From: an uncultured Colwellia sp.
Lineage (GTDB): Bacteria; Pseudomonadota; Gammaproteobacteria; Enterobacterales; Alteromonadaceae
Direction of reading: 5' to 3'
Assembly (NCBI GenBank): GCA_913061475.1
Contig: CAJXUN010000003.1
Coordinates: 1 to 64,000 of the forward strand
Length of the DNA: 64,000 nt
Shown here: one piece after another, positions 9,154 to 19,586 of the stretch
Position numbering within the stretch: position 1 is the stretch's first letter
Layout: each line of letters opens with the position of its first letter
The notes under the pieces: model-generated
What the model was told of the DNA's origin: nothing
Seen by the model: the letters and a program-made list of their open reading frames with translations, nothing else
Database searches by the model: none
Position numbers and translations under genes: made by a program

Positions 9154-9238
9154 TGGTACCAGCGGTCGGACTCGAACCGACACGTCTTTCGACAGGGGAT
9201 TTTGAATCCCCCATGTATACCAATTTCATCACGCTGGC
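9154..9238 (-). tRNA. tRNA-Leu, anticodon CAA
   Basis: In the minus sense 85 bases fold as a type II tRNA: acceptor GCCAGCG with CGCTGGT, discriminator A and encoded CCA; anticodon stem GGGGA/TCCCC around loop TTCAAAA, giving anticodon CAA; a variable arm TGTCGAAAGACG, and T-loop GGTTCGAGTCC. The long variable arm and CAA anticodon identify leucine (UUG codons). Confidence 0.96.
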
Positions 9239-9290
9239 ATTTCTCTTACTATAACTTCAAGTCATGTATAACATTCTCGAAGAGGCAGGC

Positions 9291-9318
9291 ATTATACGAA
9301 ATATAATCCTGTTGGCAA
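9291..9318 (-). promoter_or_regulatory. Promoter for tRNA-Leu
   Basis: In the minus sense TTGCCA (9318-9313), 16-base spacer and TATAAT (9296-9291), followed by a GC-rich stretch GCCTGCC, as in stringently controlled stable-RNA promoters. The start would be about 45 bases ahead of the tRNA 5' end. Confidence 0.6.
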
Positions 9319-9325
9319 TAGTTTT

Positions 9326-9769
9326 TCACTTATTATAGCTTGAGTGCTGTATATTTGTTCGTGACACATCAGTAACCGGGTTTTTTAGCTCTTTTTCTAG
9401 CCAAAGCCTTGCATCAAATACGTTATCAAAAAAAGCATGCTTAATACCTGCAGCTTGGTATATCTTCGTAAATAAATATTCTGTTAGCTGTAATGTTGTG
9501 CAGTCGGCTAGGTTTAACGCTACGGCTTTTGTCGAGCCTTGGCGAATAAATTTCAAGTGATATTCGAGGCCGGCTTCAACACTAATCGCTTCACCTTTTG
9601 GCGTTATCAGAATGGCGTAGTTGCTTAAATCAACTTGCGTAATTGCCCGCAGTAACTTTTGGTGTAAATTATCCAAGTATTCAATATTCCAAGGCCCTTC
9701 AGCTGTAATAACGATAATATTATCCTCTATTGTAATCTCTAACATGCCATCTGGTGAAAAAATACTCAT
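9326..9769 (-). CDS. Unknown protein, possibly SpoIIAA/STAS-like fold
   Basis: 147 residues from the ATG at 9769, chosen because GGAGG lies seven bases ahead; an ORF start six codons upstream lacks this. Alternating strands and helices (ITIEDNIIVITAEGPWN ... YAILITPKG ... KAVALNLADCT ... DNVFDARLWLEKEL) suggest an alpha/beta domain like the SpoIIAA/STAS-like proteins of marine gammaproteobacteria, but no firm family motif is visible. There is no signal peptide or membrane helix. It stands alone, ahead of the tRNA gene. Confidence 0.6.
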   Translation of the reverse strand: MSIFSPDGMLEITIEDNIIVITAEGPWNIEYLDNLHQKLLRAITQVDLSNYAILITPKGEAISVEAGLEYHLKFIRQGSTKAVALNLADCTTLQLTEYLFTKIYQAAGIKHAFFDNVFDARLWLEKELKNPVTDVSRTNIQHSSYNK

Positions 9770-9914
9770 GAAAGTACCTCCCTGCAATAAATGTTATCGT
9801 TTAATATTGTATATTTACCGTTAACAGACACGGACAATGATAAATTATGCCGCATCACTTATACTTTTATAGGTCTTTTGCTAAACTAGCACAAATTTTT
9901 CTATTAATAATAAT

Positions 9915-10415
9915 ATGTCATTAGTTTCTAGTTCTTCCTTTCCTCGGGCTGGCTTTCGCCGCCGCATGGCTTCTTGGCTGTACGATGCGTTGCTAGCTAT
10001 CGCAGTTTACATGACTGCTGGCGCAGTTTCGTTTCTAATCATTTCGTTAATGGTTAACTTTGCCCTGTTTGATCTTCAAGGCTATCAACATTTAAGCGAT
10101 GCTATCACCAACACTTATTGGCTGTTGTGGCCAAATGAACTTTGGAAACTCGCTTGGGTAGCCTTTTTCTTTGTTTGGTTCTGGTCTAAAAGCGGCCAAA
10201 CTTTGGGGATGAAGGCATGGCGTATACGAGTCCAGAATCAAAATGGCACCAGAATAACAAAAACCACCGGTATTAAACGCTTGTTACCAACACTATTAGG
10301 TTTAGGTAATTTTGCTGTTTTAGTTGATAGAAAAAATAAATTGAGTTTACAGGATAGGCTGACAGATACTGAAGTTGTGCTGTTAACGCTTGAAGAAAAT
10401 AGAGGTAGGCTTTAG
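9915..10415 (+). CDS. RDD family membrane protein
   Basis: 166 residues. The N-terminal PRAGFRRRMASWLYDALLAI matches the RDD signature (Arg, then W-x-x-D in the first helix), with helices at about 22-46 and 75-93, and the typical second signature SGQTLGMKAWRIRV at about 98-111. RDD proteins are small inner-membrane proteins of poorly known role, some linked to ion transport. It converges on lptG with an inverted repeat between. Confidence 0.85.
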   Translation: MSLVSSSSFPRAGFRRRMASWLYDALLAIAVYMTAGAVSFLIISLMVNFALFDLQGYQHLSDAITNTYWLLWPNELWKLAWVAFFFVWFWSKSGQTLGMKAWRIRVQNQNGTRITKTTGIKRLLPTLLGLGNFAVLVDRKNKLSLQDRLTDTEVVLLTLEENRGRL

Positions 10416-10440
10416 CCTTTAAACTTCTTTTTATAGTATA

Positions 10441-10477
10441 AAATGAAGTGAAAAAACTTTTTTTTCTCACTTCATTT
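10441..10477. terminator. Inverted repeat between convergent genes, likely bidirectional terminator
   Basis: AAATGAAGTGA (10441-10451) and TCACTTCATTT (10467-10477) are perfect inverted repeats enclosing an A-run and a T-run. The hairpin lies between the RDD gene and lptG ends and could stop transcription from both sides. Confidence 0.5.
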
Positions 10478-10517
10478 GTGCAGCACTTATTGCTTTGTAG
10501 TTTTAATGAATATAGTG

Positions 10518-11585
10518 CTAACTCGCTCTTTTCTTCATTAAATACAAAGCGGCCCCGACAAAAATCACACTTGGCATAAAGGCACCAAATATTGCCGGTA
10601 ATTGATACACTAAGCTCAACGACCCTAGCACTTCATTAACGATGAAAAACAATATTCCTGTTGCTACGCCCATCATAATCCTTGCCCCCATTGATACTGA
10701 ACGTAATGGACCAAAGATAAACGACAACGCCACTAATAACATGACGGCTAAGGTTATTGGCTGTGCTATTTTGCGCCAAAATGCCAATAAATATCGACTT
10801 GGATCTTGCTTATTAGCATCTAAATAATCTAGATAATCATTTAAACCGCGTAATGACAATGATTCTGGCTTAACCGTTACCACACCTAATTTATCCGGTG
10901 TTAAGGTTGAGCTCCAAGACATCACTGGCTGACTCGCTTTGGTTATTTCTTTTGCGCTGATCATGGTTTCAATAACATCACGTAATTGCCAAGCATCTTT
11001 TTGATAGACGGCACTTTTCGCTGACACCCAACTCGACAATTTAAGCTGTTCATCAAAGCGATATATTTGAATGTTTTTCAAAGAACCTTGGTCTTGTACT
11101 TCACCGATATGAACAAAGTAATCACCATCTTTAGCCCACGTGCCGCCAGTAGAAGAAATTAAACTACCACCTGAAATTGCCTGAGAGCGCACTTGTCGGG
11201 CGGCGGCCTCACCTTGTGGCGCCAACCATTCACCTACCGCCATACTCACGACAATGAGTAACAAGGCGGATTTCATTACTGATTTAATAATATCAAGACG
11301 AGAAAGTCCCGCCGCTTGCATCACCACCAGTTCACTACTGCTTGCCATCATGCCCATACCAATTAAACCACCAATTAACGCTGACATGGGGAAAAATAAC
11401 GACACGTCTTGAGGGACAGCATAAAGCACATAAAGTGCAGCATGCGCTAAGTCATAATTGCCCTTACCTACTGACTTCATTTGTTCAACAAATTTAATAA
11501 TGCCGCTTAAACTGACAAATACCGCTAAGGTCAGAAAAGTGGTCGAAGCAATAACCCGACCTATATACATATCTAAAATACGCAT
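10518..11585 (-). CDS. lptG: LPS export ABC transporter permease LptG
   Basis: 355 residues with the LptF/G plan: three membrane helices at the N-terminus (about 14-125), a periplasmic beta-jellyroll domain (about 130-270) and three C-terminal helices. The start MRILDMYIGRVI and VMQAAGLSRLDI coupling region match LptG. With LptF and LptB it extracts LPS from the inner membrane and passes it to LptC/A/D. Its ATG overlaps the lptF stop by one base (TAATG), so translation is coupled. Confidence 0.95.
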   Translation of the reverse strand: MRILDMYIGRVIASTTFLTLAVFVSLSGIIKFVEQMKSVGKGNYDLAHAALYVLYAVPQDVSLFFPMSALIGGLIGMGMMASSSELVVMQAAGLSRLDIIKSVMKSALLLIVVSMAVGEWLAPQGEAAARQVRSQAISGGSLISSTGGTWAKDGDYFVHIGEVQDQGSLKNIQIYRFDEQLKLSSWVSAKSAVYQKDAWQLRDVIETMISAKEITKASQPVMSWSSTLTPDKLGVVTVKPESLSLRGLNDYLDYLDANKQDPSRYLLAFWRKIAQPITLAVMLLVALSFIFGPLRSVSMGARIMMGVATGILFFIVNEVLGSLSLVYQLPAIFGAFMPSVIFVGAALYLMKKRAS

Positions 11586-12709
11586 TAGGTAGCCACCTTA
11601 TGTTTAGAGAGTTTAGCCTTAAAAACACGACCACTTTTACGACCCTTAACCAGTAAACTAAAGCCTAAAATCAGAACAATAAAGTGCACAGGCCACAAAC
11701 CTATATATTGTGGAACAGAGCCTTTTTCTATGCCAGAGCGAATAGCGGTCAGCAGTAAAAAATAGCTTAAAAACAACAGTAATGCCGGTAGCATTTTACC
11801 AAATTTTCCTTGGCGTGGATTAACCACACTGAGTGGCACGGCGACAAGTGTCATAATAATACAGGCTAATGGAAAAGCGATGCGCCACTGGCTTTCAGCA
11901 CTAGTTTCTGGCGTTTGATCTTGATAAAGCTCCGCCGTCGGTATTGCACTGAGTTTTCGTCTTTTATGTGCCACTTTTTGATCTTGAATTTGAATATAGT
12001 ATTTATCAAATGCGACTTGTCGAAATTCTTTATTTTTTATATCATTTTGGTAACGAGTACCTGCGGAAAGTATCAAGCGCTGCGAACCCGTTTCCTCTTC
12101 AACAACTTGCCCCGTTGCGGCATAAACTAGACTTGAATCGATGACACTAGCATTGGCTGTACTTTGATCAGGCAGCTGCGCAACAAATACTTTTTCAAAG
12201 GTATTATCATCACGGTTTTTTTCATGGATAAAGACCACTGCTTTTTTGTTACCTGTAGTTTGAAAACGTCCAGCAATAAGTGAACTTAAGCCTGAATCAG
12301 CGGCTATTTGATCTTTAACTTGGTATTCATACTCGGCCGCCATCGGTGATAAATAAAGCGTAAATATCCCGGTAATAATAGCGGTAACAACACCAAGTAT
12401 TAAGGTAACACGTACCACATACCACTCACTGACACCGCAAGCATGTAGCACCGTCATTTCATTTTCAGCGTATATTCGACCGTACGCCAATAAAACCCCG
12501 AGAAAAAAACTTAACGGTAAAATCATCCCAGCAAGATCAGGAATTTTCAAACCAATGAATGTCATCACTAAATGACCAGGAATACCACCTTCAGAAGCGT
12601 CATCAAGCACGCGTACGAATTTATTGCTGATAAATATCGTCATAATGACGAGAAATACCGCAAGTTGGGTTTTAGCAACTTCTTTGAGTAAATAACGAAA
12701 TATAATCAC
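11585..12709 (-). CDS. lptF: LPS export ABC transporter permease LptF
   Basis: 374 residues, the usual LptF length. N-terminal MIIFRYLLKEVAKTQLAVF and LHACGVSEWYV coupling helix are characteristic; six helices flank a periplasmic domain (about 130-275), and the basic C-terminal tail is typical. It pairs with LptG in the LptB2FG LPS extractor. The divergent pepA gene 252 bases away is the conserved gammaproteobacterial arrangement. Confidence 0.95.
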   Translation of the reverse strand: MIIFRYLLKEVAKTQLAVFLVIMTIFISNKFVRVLDDASEGGIPGHLVMTFIGLKIPDLAGMILPLSFFLGVLLAYGRIYAENEMTVLHACGVSEWYVVRVTLILGVVTAIITGIFTLYLSPMAAEYEYQVKDQIAADSGLSSLIAGRFQTTGNKKAVVFIHEKNRDDNTFEKVFVAQLPDQSTANASVIDSSLVYAATGQVVEEETGSQRLILSAGTRYQNDIKNKEFRQVAFDKYYIQIQDQKVAHKRRKLSAIPTAELYQDQTPETSAESQWRIAFPLACIIMTLVAVPLSVVNPRQGKFGKMLPALLLFLSYFLLLTAIRSGIEKGSVPQYIGLWPVHFIVLILGFSLLVKGRKSGRVFKAKLSKHKVAT

Positions 12710-12961
12710 AAAGTGATCCTATAAAAACTTTCTATAAAACATGGTTTTTTTCTGACATACAGGCATTTTTTCAGTAAACTTGTCATTTTTAGCACTAAAT
12801 TAAATGTAAGCTTACTCGGTAATGCTGTGCAATCCGGCTATAATTATAGCCTTTAGCCGAATACATTTAAAAGCAAGCTTAGCGATTATTTACTGTTTTT
12901 AGCAAGCTAAATAGTATATTTTCAATAAAATATACACATTTGAGTCAAATTAGGAGACATC

Positions 12962-14467
12962 ATGGAGTTCAGTGTAAAAAGTGGCAGTCCGGAAAAACAA
13001 CGTAGCGCCTGTATTGTCGTCGGTGTTTTCGAACCTCGTCGTTTATCGGCTATCGCTGAGCAACTAGATGAAATTAGTGAAGGCTATATTAGCAACTTAC
13101 TACGTCGTGGCGATCTGGAAGGCAAGTCAGGACAAATGTTGTTATTACATCATGTGCCTAATATTCTTAGTGAACGCGTATTATTGGTCGGCTGTGGTAA
13201 AGAGCGAGAATTGGATGAACGCCAATATCGCCAAATTATCAGCAAAACCATTAATACCTTAAATGAAACCGGTTCAATGGAAGCGGTATGCTTCTTATCT
13301 GAATTGCATGTTAAAGGTCGTGATACTTATTGGAAAGTGCGCCAAGCGATTGAAGCAACACAAGATTGCCTATATAGCTTTAACAGCTTAAAAACCCGTA
13401 AAGAAGAGCCTCGTCGCCCTTTACGTAAAATTGTTTTTAATGTCCCAACGCGCCGTGAACTGCCAATTGGCGAACGCGCAATTAGCCATGGTTTAGCTAT
13501 CTCTGAAGGTATTACTACCTGTAAAAATGTCGCTAATATGCCGCCAAATATTTGTAACCCTGCTTACTTGGCCGAACAAGCACAAATTTTAGCGAATGAT
13601 TATGACAACGTCAGCACGCAAATCGTTGGTGAACAAGAAATGGAAGAACTCGGCATGGGCTCATATTTAGCCGTCGGCCGAGGCTCTGTTAATGAATCAT
13701 TAATGAGCATTATTAAATATAATGGCGCCGGTGATGATTCAAAGCCATTGGTATTAATCGGTAAAGGCTTAACCTTTGACAGTGGCGGTATTTCATTAAA
13801 ACCAGGTGCTGGTATGGATGAAATGAAATATGACATGGGTGGTGCAGCCGGTGTTTTGGGTGCTATGCATTCATTAGCGGAGCTGCAATTGCCTATTAAC
13901 GTAATTGGCATTTTAGCTGGCTGTGAAAACATGCCAAGCAGCAATGCTTATCGTCCTGGTGACATATTAACCACCATGTCTGGTCAAACCGTTGAAGTAT
14001 TAAATACTGACGCTGAAGGCCGATTAGTATTATGCGACGCATTAACCTACGTTGAACGCTTTGATCCTGAACTTGTTATCGATGTTGCTACCTTAACTGG
14101 CGCTTGTGTTGTTGCATTAGGCGCACATGCAACAGGCTTACTGAGTACTCACAATCCACTGGCACACGAGCTATTAAATGCTTCTGAGCAAAGTGGCGAT
14201 CGTGCTTGGCGCTTACCTTTATGGGATGACTATCAAGATCAACTTGAAAGTCCATTTGCTGACTTTACCAATTTAGGTGGCAAAGAAGCCGGCACCATTA
14301 CTGCCGCTTGTTTTTTATCTAAATTTACCAAAAAATACCATTGGGCGCATTTAGATATTGCAGGTACAGCGTGGCGTGGCGGTAAGAACAAAGGTTCGAC
14401 TGGTCGCCCGGTTAGTATGTTAACGCAATTTTTATTAAATCGTTCTGGCGCTGAGCAAGGCGAATAG
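12962..14467 (+). CDS. pepA: Leucyl aminopeptidase PepA (M17)
   Basis: 501 residues, close to the E. coli enzyme (503). The M17 signature NTDAEGRL is present, as are metal ligands in [10 protein letters not shown] (Lys, Asp) and KYDMGG. N-terminal residues 1-165 form the regulatory domain that in E. coli also binds DNA. The enzyme removes N-terminal residues from peptides with two bound metals. GGAG six bases before the ATG supports the start. First gene of pepA-holC-valS. Confidence 0.97.
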   Translation: MEFSVKSGSPEKQRSACIVVGVFEPRRLSAIAEQLDEISEGYISNLLRRGDLEGKSGQMLLLHHVPNILSERVLLVGCGKERELDERQYRQIISKTINTLNETGSMEAVCFLSELHVKGRDTYWKVRQAIEATQDCLYSFNSLKTRKEEPRRPLRKIVFNVPTRRELPIGERAISHGLAISEGITTCKNVANMPPNICNPAYLAEQAQILANDYDNVSTQIVGEQEMEELGMGSYLAVGRGSVNESLMSIIKYNGAGDDSKPLVLIGKGLTFDSGGISLKPGAGMDEMKYDMGGAAGVLGAMHSLAELQLPINVIGILAGCENMPSSNAYRPGDILTTMSGQTVEVLNTDAEGRLVLCDALTYVERFDPELVIDVATLTGACVVALGAHATGLLSTHNPLAHELLNASEQSGDRAWRLPLWDDYQDQLESPFADFTNLGGKEAGTITAACFLSKFTKKYHWAHLDIAGTAWRGGKNKGSTGRPVSMLTQFLLNRSGAEQGE

Positions 14468-14498
14468 TTGACACTGAATTACGACGCGGAATAAAGTC

Positions 14499-14975
14499 AT
14501 GCAAACCCAAGCAATGTTCTACAGTATTGAAGAACAAAGTAAAGTATCAGGTGTTTCTGAACAGCAGTTACACTTGCACTATGCTTGCCTGCAAGCGGCT
14601 TACTTTTACCGTCAAAACCAGCGAGTATTTATTTATACCCAAGATCAAGAAAGTGCTCATGACATAGATGAAATGTTATGGGCTTTTGATCCTGATAGTT
14701 TTGTACCACACAACCTTATCGGTGAAGGTCCAAAACAAGGCGCTGCTGTTGAAATCAGCTGGCAAGTGCCGACGAACCGCCGAGCGGTTTTAATTAATTT
14801 AACGAGTGATGTACCCAACTTCGCTAACCAATTTTCGCATTTGATAGATTTTGTGCCCGCCGACGAAACTTTAAAAGAACAAGCTCGAAATCGCTTTCGT
14901 ACTTGTCGTCAATGGAATTTCAATGTAGCTCACCAAGTGGCTAGCGCACCAAAAACTATCAATACAACCAGTTAA
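14499..14975 (+). CDS. holC: DNA polymerase III chi subunit HolC
   Basis: 158 residues. [38 protein letters not shown] matches the chi core; [10 protein letters not shown] and [20 protein letters not shown] are the conserved later segments. Chi binds psi and SSB in the clamp loader. The place between pepA and valS is the classical one and confirms the assignment. Confidence 0.95.
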   Translation: MQTQAMFYSIEEQSKVSGVSEQQLHLHYACLQAAYFYRQNQRVFIYTQDQESAHDIDEMLWAFDPDSFVPHNLIGEGPKQGAAVEISWQVPTNRRAVLINLTSDVPNFANQFSHLIDFVPADETLKEQARNRFRTCRQWNFNVAHQVASAPKTINTTS

Positions 14976-14997
14976 AAATCTTCTGACGGAAAATCTG

Positions 14998-17868
14998 ATG
15001 GAAAAAACATTTACCCCCGCAAATATTGAACAGTCCCTGTATAAAAGCTGGGAAGAACAAGGTTATTTTAGCCCTACGGGCGAAGGCGACAGCTACAGTA
15101 TTGCTATACCGCCACCGAATGTCACCGGTAGTTTGCATATGGGACATGCTTTTCAACAAACCATCATGGATACCCTCATTCGTTACCAACGTATGCAAGG
15201 TAAAAATACCTTATGGCAAACAGGCTGCGACCATGCAGGTATCGCAACACAAATGGTCGTAGAGCGTAAAATTGCCGCTGAAGAAGATAAAACTCGCCAT
15301 GACTACGGTCGTGAAGGTTTTATCGATAAAATCTGGGAATGGAAAGAAGAATCTGGCGGTACTATCGGCAAGCAAATGCGCCGATTAGGTAACTCTATTG
15401 ATTGGTCACGTGAACGTTTCACCATGGACGACGGCATGTCTGAAGCGGTACAAGAAGTGTTTGTGCGCTTATTTGAAGATGACCTCATTTACCGTGGTAA
15501 ACGCCTAGTAAACTGGGATCCTAAATTTCATACCGCTATTTCTGATTTAGAAGTTGAAAATAAAGATAAAAAAGGCCACATGTGGCACTTGCGCTATCCA
15601 TTAGCGGATGGCGCTAAAACAGCCGAAGGTCTTGATTATTTAGTGGTTGCAACAACCCGCCCTGAAACTATGTTGGGTGATACCGGTATTGCGGTAAATC
15701 CTGAAGACCCACGTTATAAAGACTTAATTGGTAAACAGGTTTTATTACCCTTAGTTAATCGTTTAATTCCTATTGTTGGCGATGAGCATGCTGACATGGA
15801 CAAAGGCACGGGTTGTGTAAAAATAACCCCAGCGCATGACTTTAACGATAATGAAGTCGGTAAACGTCACCAGTTACCACAAATCAATATTTTTGATAAA
15901 GACGCCGCAGTATTGGCAACGGCTGAAGTATATGACACCAAAGGTGAAGTATGTGATGCCTATGATGGCGCTCTACCTACTGAATTTGCAGGCATGGATC
16001 GTTTTGTTGCCCGTAAAGCTATCGTGGCTAAGTTTGACGAATTAGGTTTATTGGTTGAAGTAAAAGACCATGATTTAGTTGCCCCATACGGTGATAGATC
16101 AGGCGTTATCATTGAGCCTTTATTAACTGACCAATGGTACGTGCGTGTTGAAAAATTAGCGGGCCCTGCTGTTGACGCGGTAAAAGACGGTCAAATTGAA
16201 TTTGTCCCTAAACAATACGAAAACATGTACTTTGCTTGGATGAACAACATTCAAGATTGGTGTATTTCACGTCAATTATGGTGGGGACACAGGATCCCGG
16301 CTTGGTATGACGAAAGCGGTAAAGTTTATGTTGGTCGCACTGAAGCAGAAGTACGTGCTAATAACACCATCAGCGCCGAGACAAAACTTCGTCAAGATGA
16401 TGATGTACTTGATACTTGGTTCTCATCGGCACTTTGGACATTCTCAACATTAGGTTGGCCAAAAGACACTGACGATTTAAAAACCTTCCACCCTACCGAT
16501 GTATTGGTAACAGGTTTTGATATTATTTTCTTCTGGGTTGCGCGTATGATCATGATGACCATGCATTTTAACAAAGATGAAAATGGTAAATCTCAAATAC
16601 CCTTTAAAAAAGTCTACATGACGGGTCTTATTCGCGATGAAAATGGCGATAAAATGAGTAAATCAAAAGGTAATGTGGTTGATCCATTAGATATGATTGA
16701 TGGTATTTCACTTGAAGACTTACTAGAAAAACGTACCGGTAATATGATGCAGCCTAAGCTAGCGGCTAAAATTGCTAAGCTTACCAAGAAAGAATATCCA
16801 GACGGCATAGAAGCCCATGGTACTGATGCTCTGCGTTTTACCTTAACGTCGGTAGCCACAACCGGTCGTGATATTAGCTGGGATATGAAGCGCCTTGAAG
16901 GTTACCGTAACTTCACCAATAAATTATGGAACGCTAGCCGATACGTAATGATGAATACTGAAGAGTTTGATTGCGGACAATCAACTGCTGAAGGAAAGTC
17001 TGGCGAGATGGAGTTTTCACTTGCCGATCGTTGGATCATCGGTCAGTTCGAGCAAACAGTGAAAACTGTGCACGAAGCGTTTGATACCTATCGTTTTGAT
17101 CTTGCTTCACAAGCCTTGTATGAATTCACTTGGAATCAATTCTGTGATTGGTATTTAGAGCTAACAAAGCCGGTTTTATTTAAAGGTAATGAAGCTCAGC
17201 AACGCGGTACTCGTCACACCTTAGTTAACGTGTTAGAAGCATTATTACGCTTAATGCACCCTATCATGCCATTTATTACTGAAACTATTTGGCAACGTGT
17301 TCAACCCTTAAGTGACTTTGCTAAAAATGGCGAGTCAATTATGATTCAGGCATTCCCTGAGTTTAACGCCAGCAAATGTGATCAAACCGCCATTGATGAC
17401 TTAGAATGGGTCAAGCAATTTGTTATTGCCATTCGTAATATTCGCGGCGAAATGGATATTACGCCAAGTAAACCGTTACCTGTGCTGTTGAAAAACGTTA
17501 ATGCTGACGACCAACGTCGTTTATCTGAAAATAAGCAGTTTATTATTGCCTTAGCTAAACTAGAAAGTATTGAAGTATTAGCAAAAGATGATAATGGCCC
17601 GGCTTGTGCTGCTGCGGTAGTGGGTGATTTATCGGTATTAATTCCAATGGCTGGCTTAATCGATAAAGATGCTGAATTAGCACGTTTAGATAAAGCGATT
17701 GAAAAGCTAACAAAAGATGCTGCTCGTGTTCGTGGTAAGCTGAGTAACGAAAATTTTGTTGGTAAAGCCCCTGAAGCGGTCATCAATAAAGAAAAAGCTA
17801 AGTTAGCAGAAGCTGAATCAACATTGGCTAAAATGGTTGACCAGAAGGCTCAAATAGCTGAAATGTAA
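14998..17868 (+). CDS. valS: Valyl-tRNA synthetase
   Basis: 956 residues (E. coli 951). Class I motifs are clear: the HIGH equivalent HMGH in [15 protein letters not shown] (about 41-55) and KMSKS (about 546-550). The CP1 editing domain lies between ([12 protein letters not shown], about 222-232), then the anticodon-binding domain and the C-terminal coiled coil (about 890-956, rich in Lys/Glu/Ala) that contacts tRNA. It charges tRNA-Val. The hairpin 25 bases after the stop ends the pepA-holC-valS unit. Confidence 0.98.
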   Translation: MEKTFTPANIEQSLYKSWEEQGYFSPTGEGDSYSIAIPPPNVTGSLHMGHAFQQTIMDTLIRYQRMQGKNTLWQTGCDHAGIATQMVVERKIAAEEDKTRHDYGREGFIDKIWEWKEESGGTIGKQMRRLGNSIDWSRERFTMDDGMSEAVQEVFVRLFEDDLIYRGKRLVNWDPKFHTAISDLEVENKDKKGHMWHLRYPLADGAKTAEGLDYLVVATTRPETMLGDTGIAVNPEDPRYKDLIGKQVLLPLVNRLIPIVGDEHADMDKGTGCVKITPAHDFNDNEVGKRHQLPQINIFDKDAAVLATAEVYDTKGEVCDAYDGALPTEFAGMDRFVARKAIVAKFDELGLLVEVKDHDLVAPYGDRSGVIIEPLLTDQWYVRVEKLAGPAVDAVKDGQIEFVPKQYENMYFAWMNNIQDWCISRQLWWGHRIPAWYDESGKVYVGRTEAEVRANNTISAETKLRQDDDVLDTWFSSALWTFSTLGWPKDTDDLKTFHPTDVLVTGFDIIFFWVARMIMMTMHFNKDENGKSQIPFKKVYMTGLIRDENGDKMSKSKGNVVDPLDMIDGISLEDLLEKRTGNMMQPKLAAKIAKLTKKEYPDGIEAHGTDALRFTLTSVATTGRDISWDMKRLEGYRNFTNKLWNASRYVMMNTEEFDCGQSTAEGKSGEMEFSLADRWIIGQFEQTVKTVHEAFDTYRFDLASQALYEFTWNQFCDWYLELTKPVLFKGNEAQQRGTRHTLVNVLEALLRLMHPIMPFITETIWQRVQPLSDFAKNGESIMIQAFPEFNASKCDQTAIDDLEWVKQFVIAIRNIRGEMDITPSKPLPVLLKNVNADDQRRLSENKQFIIALAKLESIEVLAKDDNGPACAAAVVGDLSVLIPMAGLIDKDAELARLDKAIEKLTKDAARVRGKLSNENFVGKAPEAVINKEKAKLAEAESTLAKMVDQKAQIAEM

Positions 17869-17893
17869 GTCATTCATTTATAGTAATTCTAAA

Positions 17894-17920
17894 AGCCAGC
17901 ATCATAGCTGGCTTTTTTTT
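17894..17920 (+). terminator. Terminator after valS
   Basis: AGCCAGC, loop ATCATA, GCTGGCT, then a run of eight T: a textbook Rho-independent terminator. Confidence 0.92.
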
Positions 17921-18174
17921 GTCATAAAAAAGTAAAATAATCTTCATTTTTTTTAGAGATTCCTAAATTCTAATGTGTTAATATCTTTTTGCGTTGAGTT
18001 TTTGCGTTTCGGGATAAGGAGAGATCATTTAGTCATTAGACTTTTGATCAGCCTAGACGTTTTAATATGTGTTACTGGAAACCTTTCTTTGTCTATATTA
18101 TAGATAGAGGGCATTTACTCCGTATATGGCCGTTTTGGCTAAACTTTAATTTTTGATCTGCGAGAAATGTTAGT
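17921..18174 (+). other. Gene-free stretch before the cold-shock gene, probably promoter and long leader
   Basis: With the valS terminator this is about 300 bases without a gene. It is AT-rich with T-runs and has no credible ORF on either strand. Cold-shock mRNAs of the cspA type usually carry long structured leaders, and the weak ribosome site just before the ATG fits thermosensitive folding. No exact cold-box match could be confirmed by eye. Confidence 0.35.
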
Positions 18175-18384
18175 ATGTCTGATACAGTAACTGGTAAAGT
18201 AAAATTTTTTAACGAATCTAAAGGATTCGGTTTCATTGAGCAAGAAAACGGCGCTGACGTTTTTGTTCACTTTAGTGCAATCTCTGGTGACGGTTTCCGT
18301 ACTTTGACTGACGGTCAAGCGGTAACTTTTAGCGTAAAACAAGGCCAAAAAGGTCCTGAAGCTGAAAACGTAGTTGCATCTTAA
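18175..18384 (+). CDS. CspA-family cold-shock protein
   Basis: 69 residues forming one OB-fold cold-shock domain: [16 protein letters not shown] includes RNP1 (KGFGFIE), and VFVHFSAI is RNP2. It ends [10 protein letters not shown] as in CspA/CspE paralogues. It binds single-stranded RNA/DNA as an RNA chaperone. It is monocistronic, with a long leader upstream and a strong terminator downstream. Which Csp paralogue it is cannot be decided from sequence alone. Confidence 0.95.
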   Translation: MSDTVTGKVKFFNESKGFGFIEQENGADVFVHFSAISGDGFRTLTDGQAVTFSVKQGQKGPEAENVVAS

Positions 18385-18442
18385 TTTAGCATGCACACTT
18401 AGCTTTAGCTTCTTATATTGAGAAAATGCTAAAGTTTAAATA

Positions 18443-18470
18443 AAAAAACGAAACTTATGTTTCGTTTTTT
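18443..18470. terminator. Terminator after the cold-shock gene
   Basis: AAAAAACGAAAC, loop TTAT, GTTTCGTTTTTT. The flanking A and T runs allow termination in both directions; hemH converges from the other side. Confidence 0.88.
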
Positions 18471-18557
18471 TGTTTCTACCGCTAGCAAAAGTTAACTCAT
18501 TCTCCTACTCTCGATTTAAATCTCCAGTGACCTAGTTAAACTTATTTAATACTAAAG

Positions 18558-19577
18558 TTACTTATTAATATGCGGTTCGATCAATTCCACCATAGCAGCT
18601 ATATGCATATCGTCATCATTCAATGCTGGAATGTAATGGTATTGTTCACCACCTGCACAAAGAAAAACTTCTTTATTTTCGTGAACAAGCTCTTCTAAGG
18701 TTTCTAAACAGTCTGCGCTAAAGGCTGGGCTTATAATCGCAACATGATTATTACCTTCCTGCGCCAAAGTCGCCAAAGTTTCATCGGTATATGGTTTAAG
18801 CCATTCGGCTTTCCCAAAACGTGACTGAAAAGTCATAATATAATCATCTTTATCAAAACCTAATGCTTCAACCACTAAGCGTGTGGTTTTATGGCTGAAA
18901 CAATAATATGGGTCACCCTGCTCTAAAAAATATTTTGGCATACCGTGATATGAAAACACCAGTTTATCTGGCTTGCCGTGTGTTTCAATATGTCGGCTGA
19001 TACTTGCCGCTAATGCTTTAATATATAAAGGTTGATCATGATAGCCACTTTGAAAATGCACACTGGGGATCCAGCGCCAGGTTTTAATTTTATTAAAAAC
19101 AGCATCAAAAGTTGACCCAGTTGTTGGACCAGCATATTGCGGATATAGAGGTAGCACCACAATATTGTTTACACCCTGTTCTTGAAAGCTTTCTAAAGCA
19201 TTTGCAATCGATGGCGTGCCATAGCGCATCGCAACATCAACTAACACCTTATCACCATATTTTTCTGTCAGTATATTCTCAACTTTTACTTTCTGTTGTT
19301 TGCTGATCACCAATAACGGTGAACCTTCATCAGTCCAAATACTTTCATATAGCTTGGCTGATTTTTTAGGTCGAACACGTAAAATAATGCCATGCAATAT
19401 CATTAACCAAACCAAACGAGGGATCTCAACCACACGTGGATCTGATAAAAATTCACGTAAATAACGTCTTAATGCTCCTGCGGTTGGGCTATCGGGTGTA
19501 CCTAAATTAGTCAGTAGTACACCTGTTTTTGCTGTGAAATCATGAATTTTCTTAGTTTTTCCTGCGTACCTTGACAT
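18558..19577 (-). CDS. hemH: Ferrochelatase
   Basis: 339 residues. LLTNLGTPDSPTAGALRRYL at the start, VFSYHGMPKYF with the catalytic His, and ISPAFSADCLETLEEL with the acidic active-site residues are ferrochelatase hallmarks. It inserts Fe2+ into protoporphyrin IX in the last step of haem synthesis. It precedes a peroxidase-like gene on the same strand and lies near ccmABCDE, which handles haem for cytochrome c. Confidence 0.97.
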   Translation of the reverse strand: MSRYAGKTKKIHDFTAKTGVLLTNLGTPDSPTAGALRRYLREFLSDPRVVEIPRLVWLMILHGIILRVRPKKSAKLYESIWTDEGSPLLVISKQQKVKVENILTEKYGDKVLVDVAMRYGTPSIANALESFQEQGVNNIVVLPLYPQYAGPTTGSTFDAVFNKIKTWRWIPSVHFQSGYHDQPLYIKALAASISRHIETHGKPDKLVFSYHGMPKYFLEQGDPYYCFSHKTTRLVVEALGFDKDDYIMTFQSRFGKAEWLKPYTDETLATLAQEGNNHVAIISPAFSADCLETLEELVHENKEVFLCAGGEQYHYIPALNDDDMHIAAMVELIEPHINK

Positions 19578-19586
19578 AAATTTTCT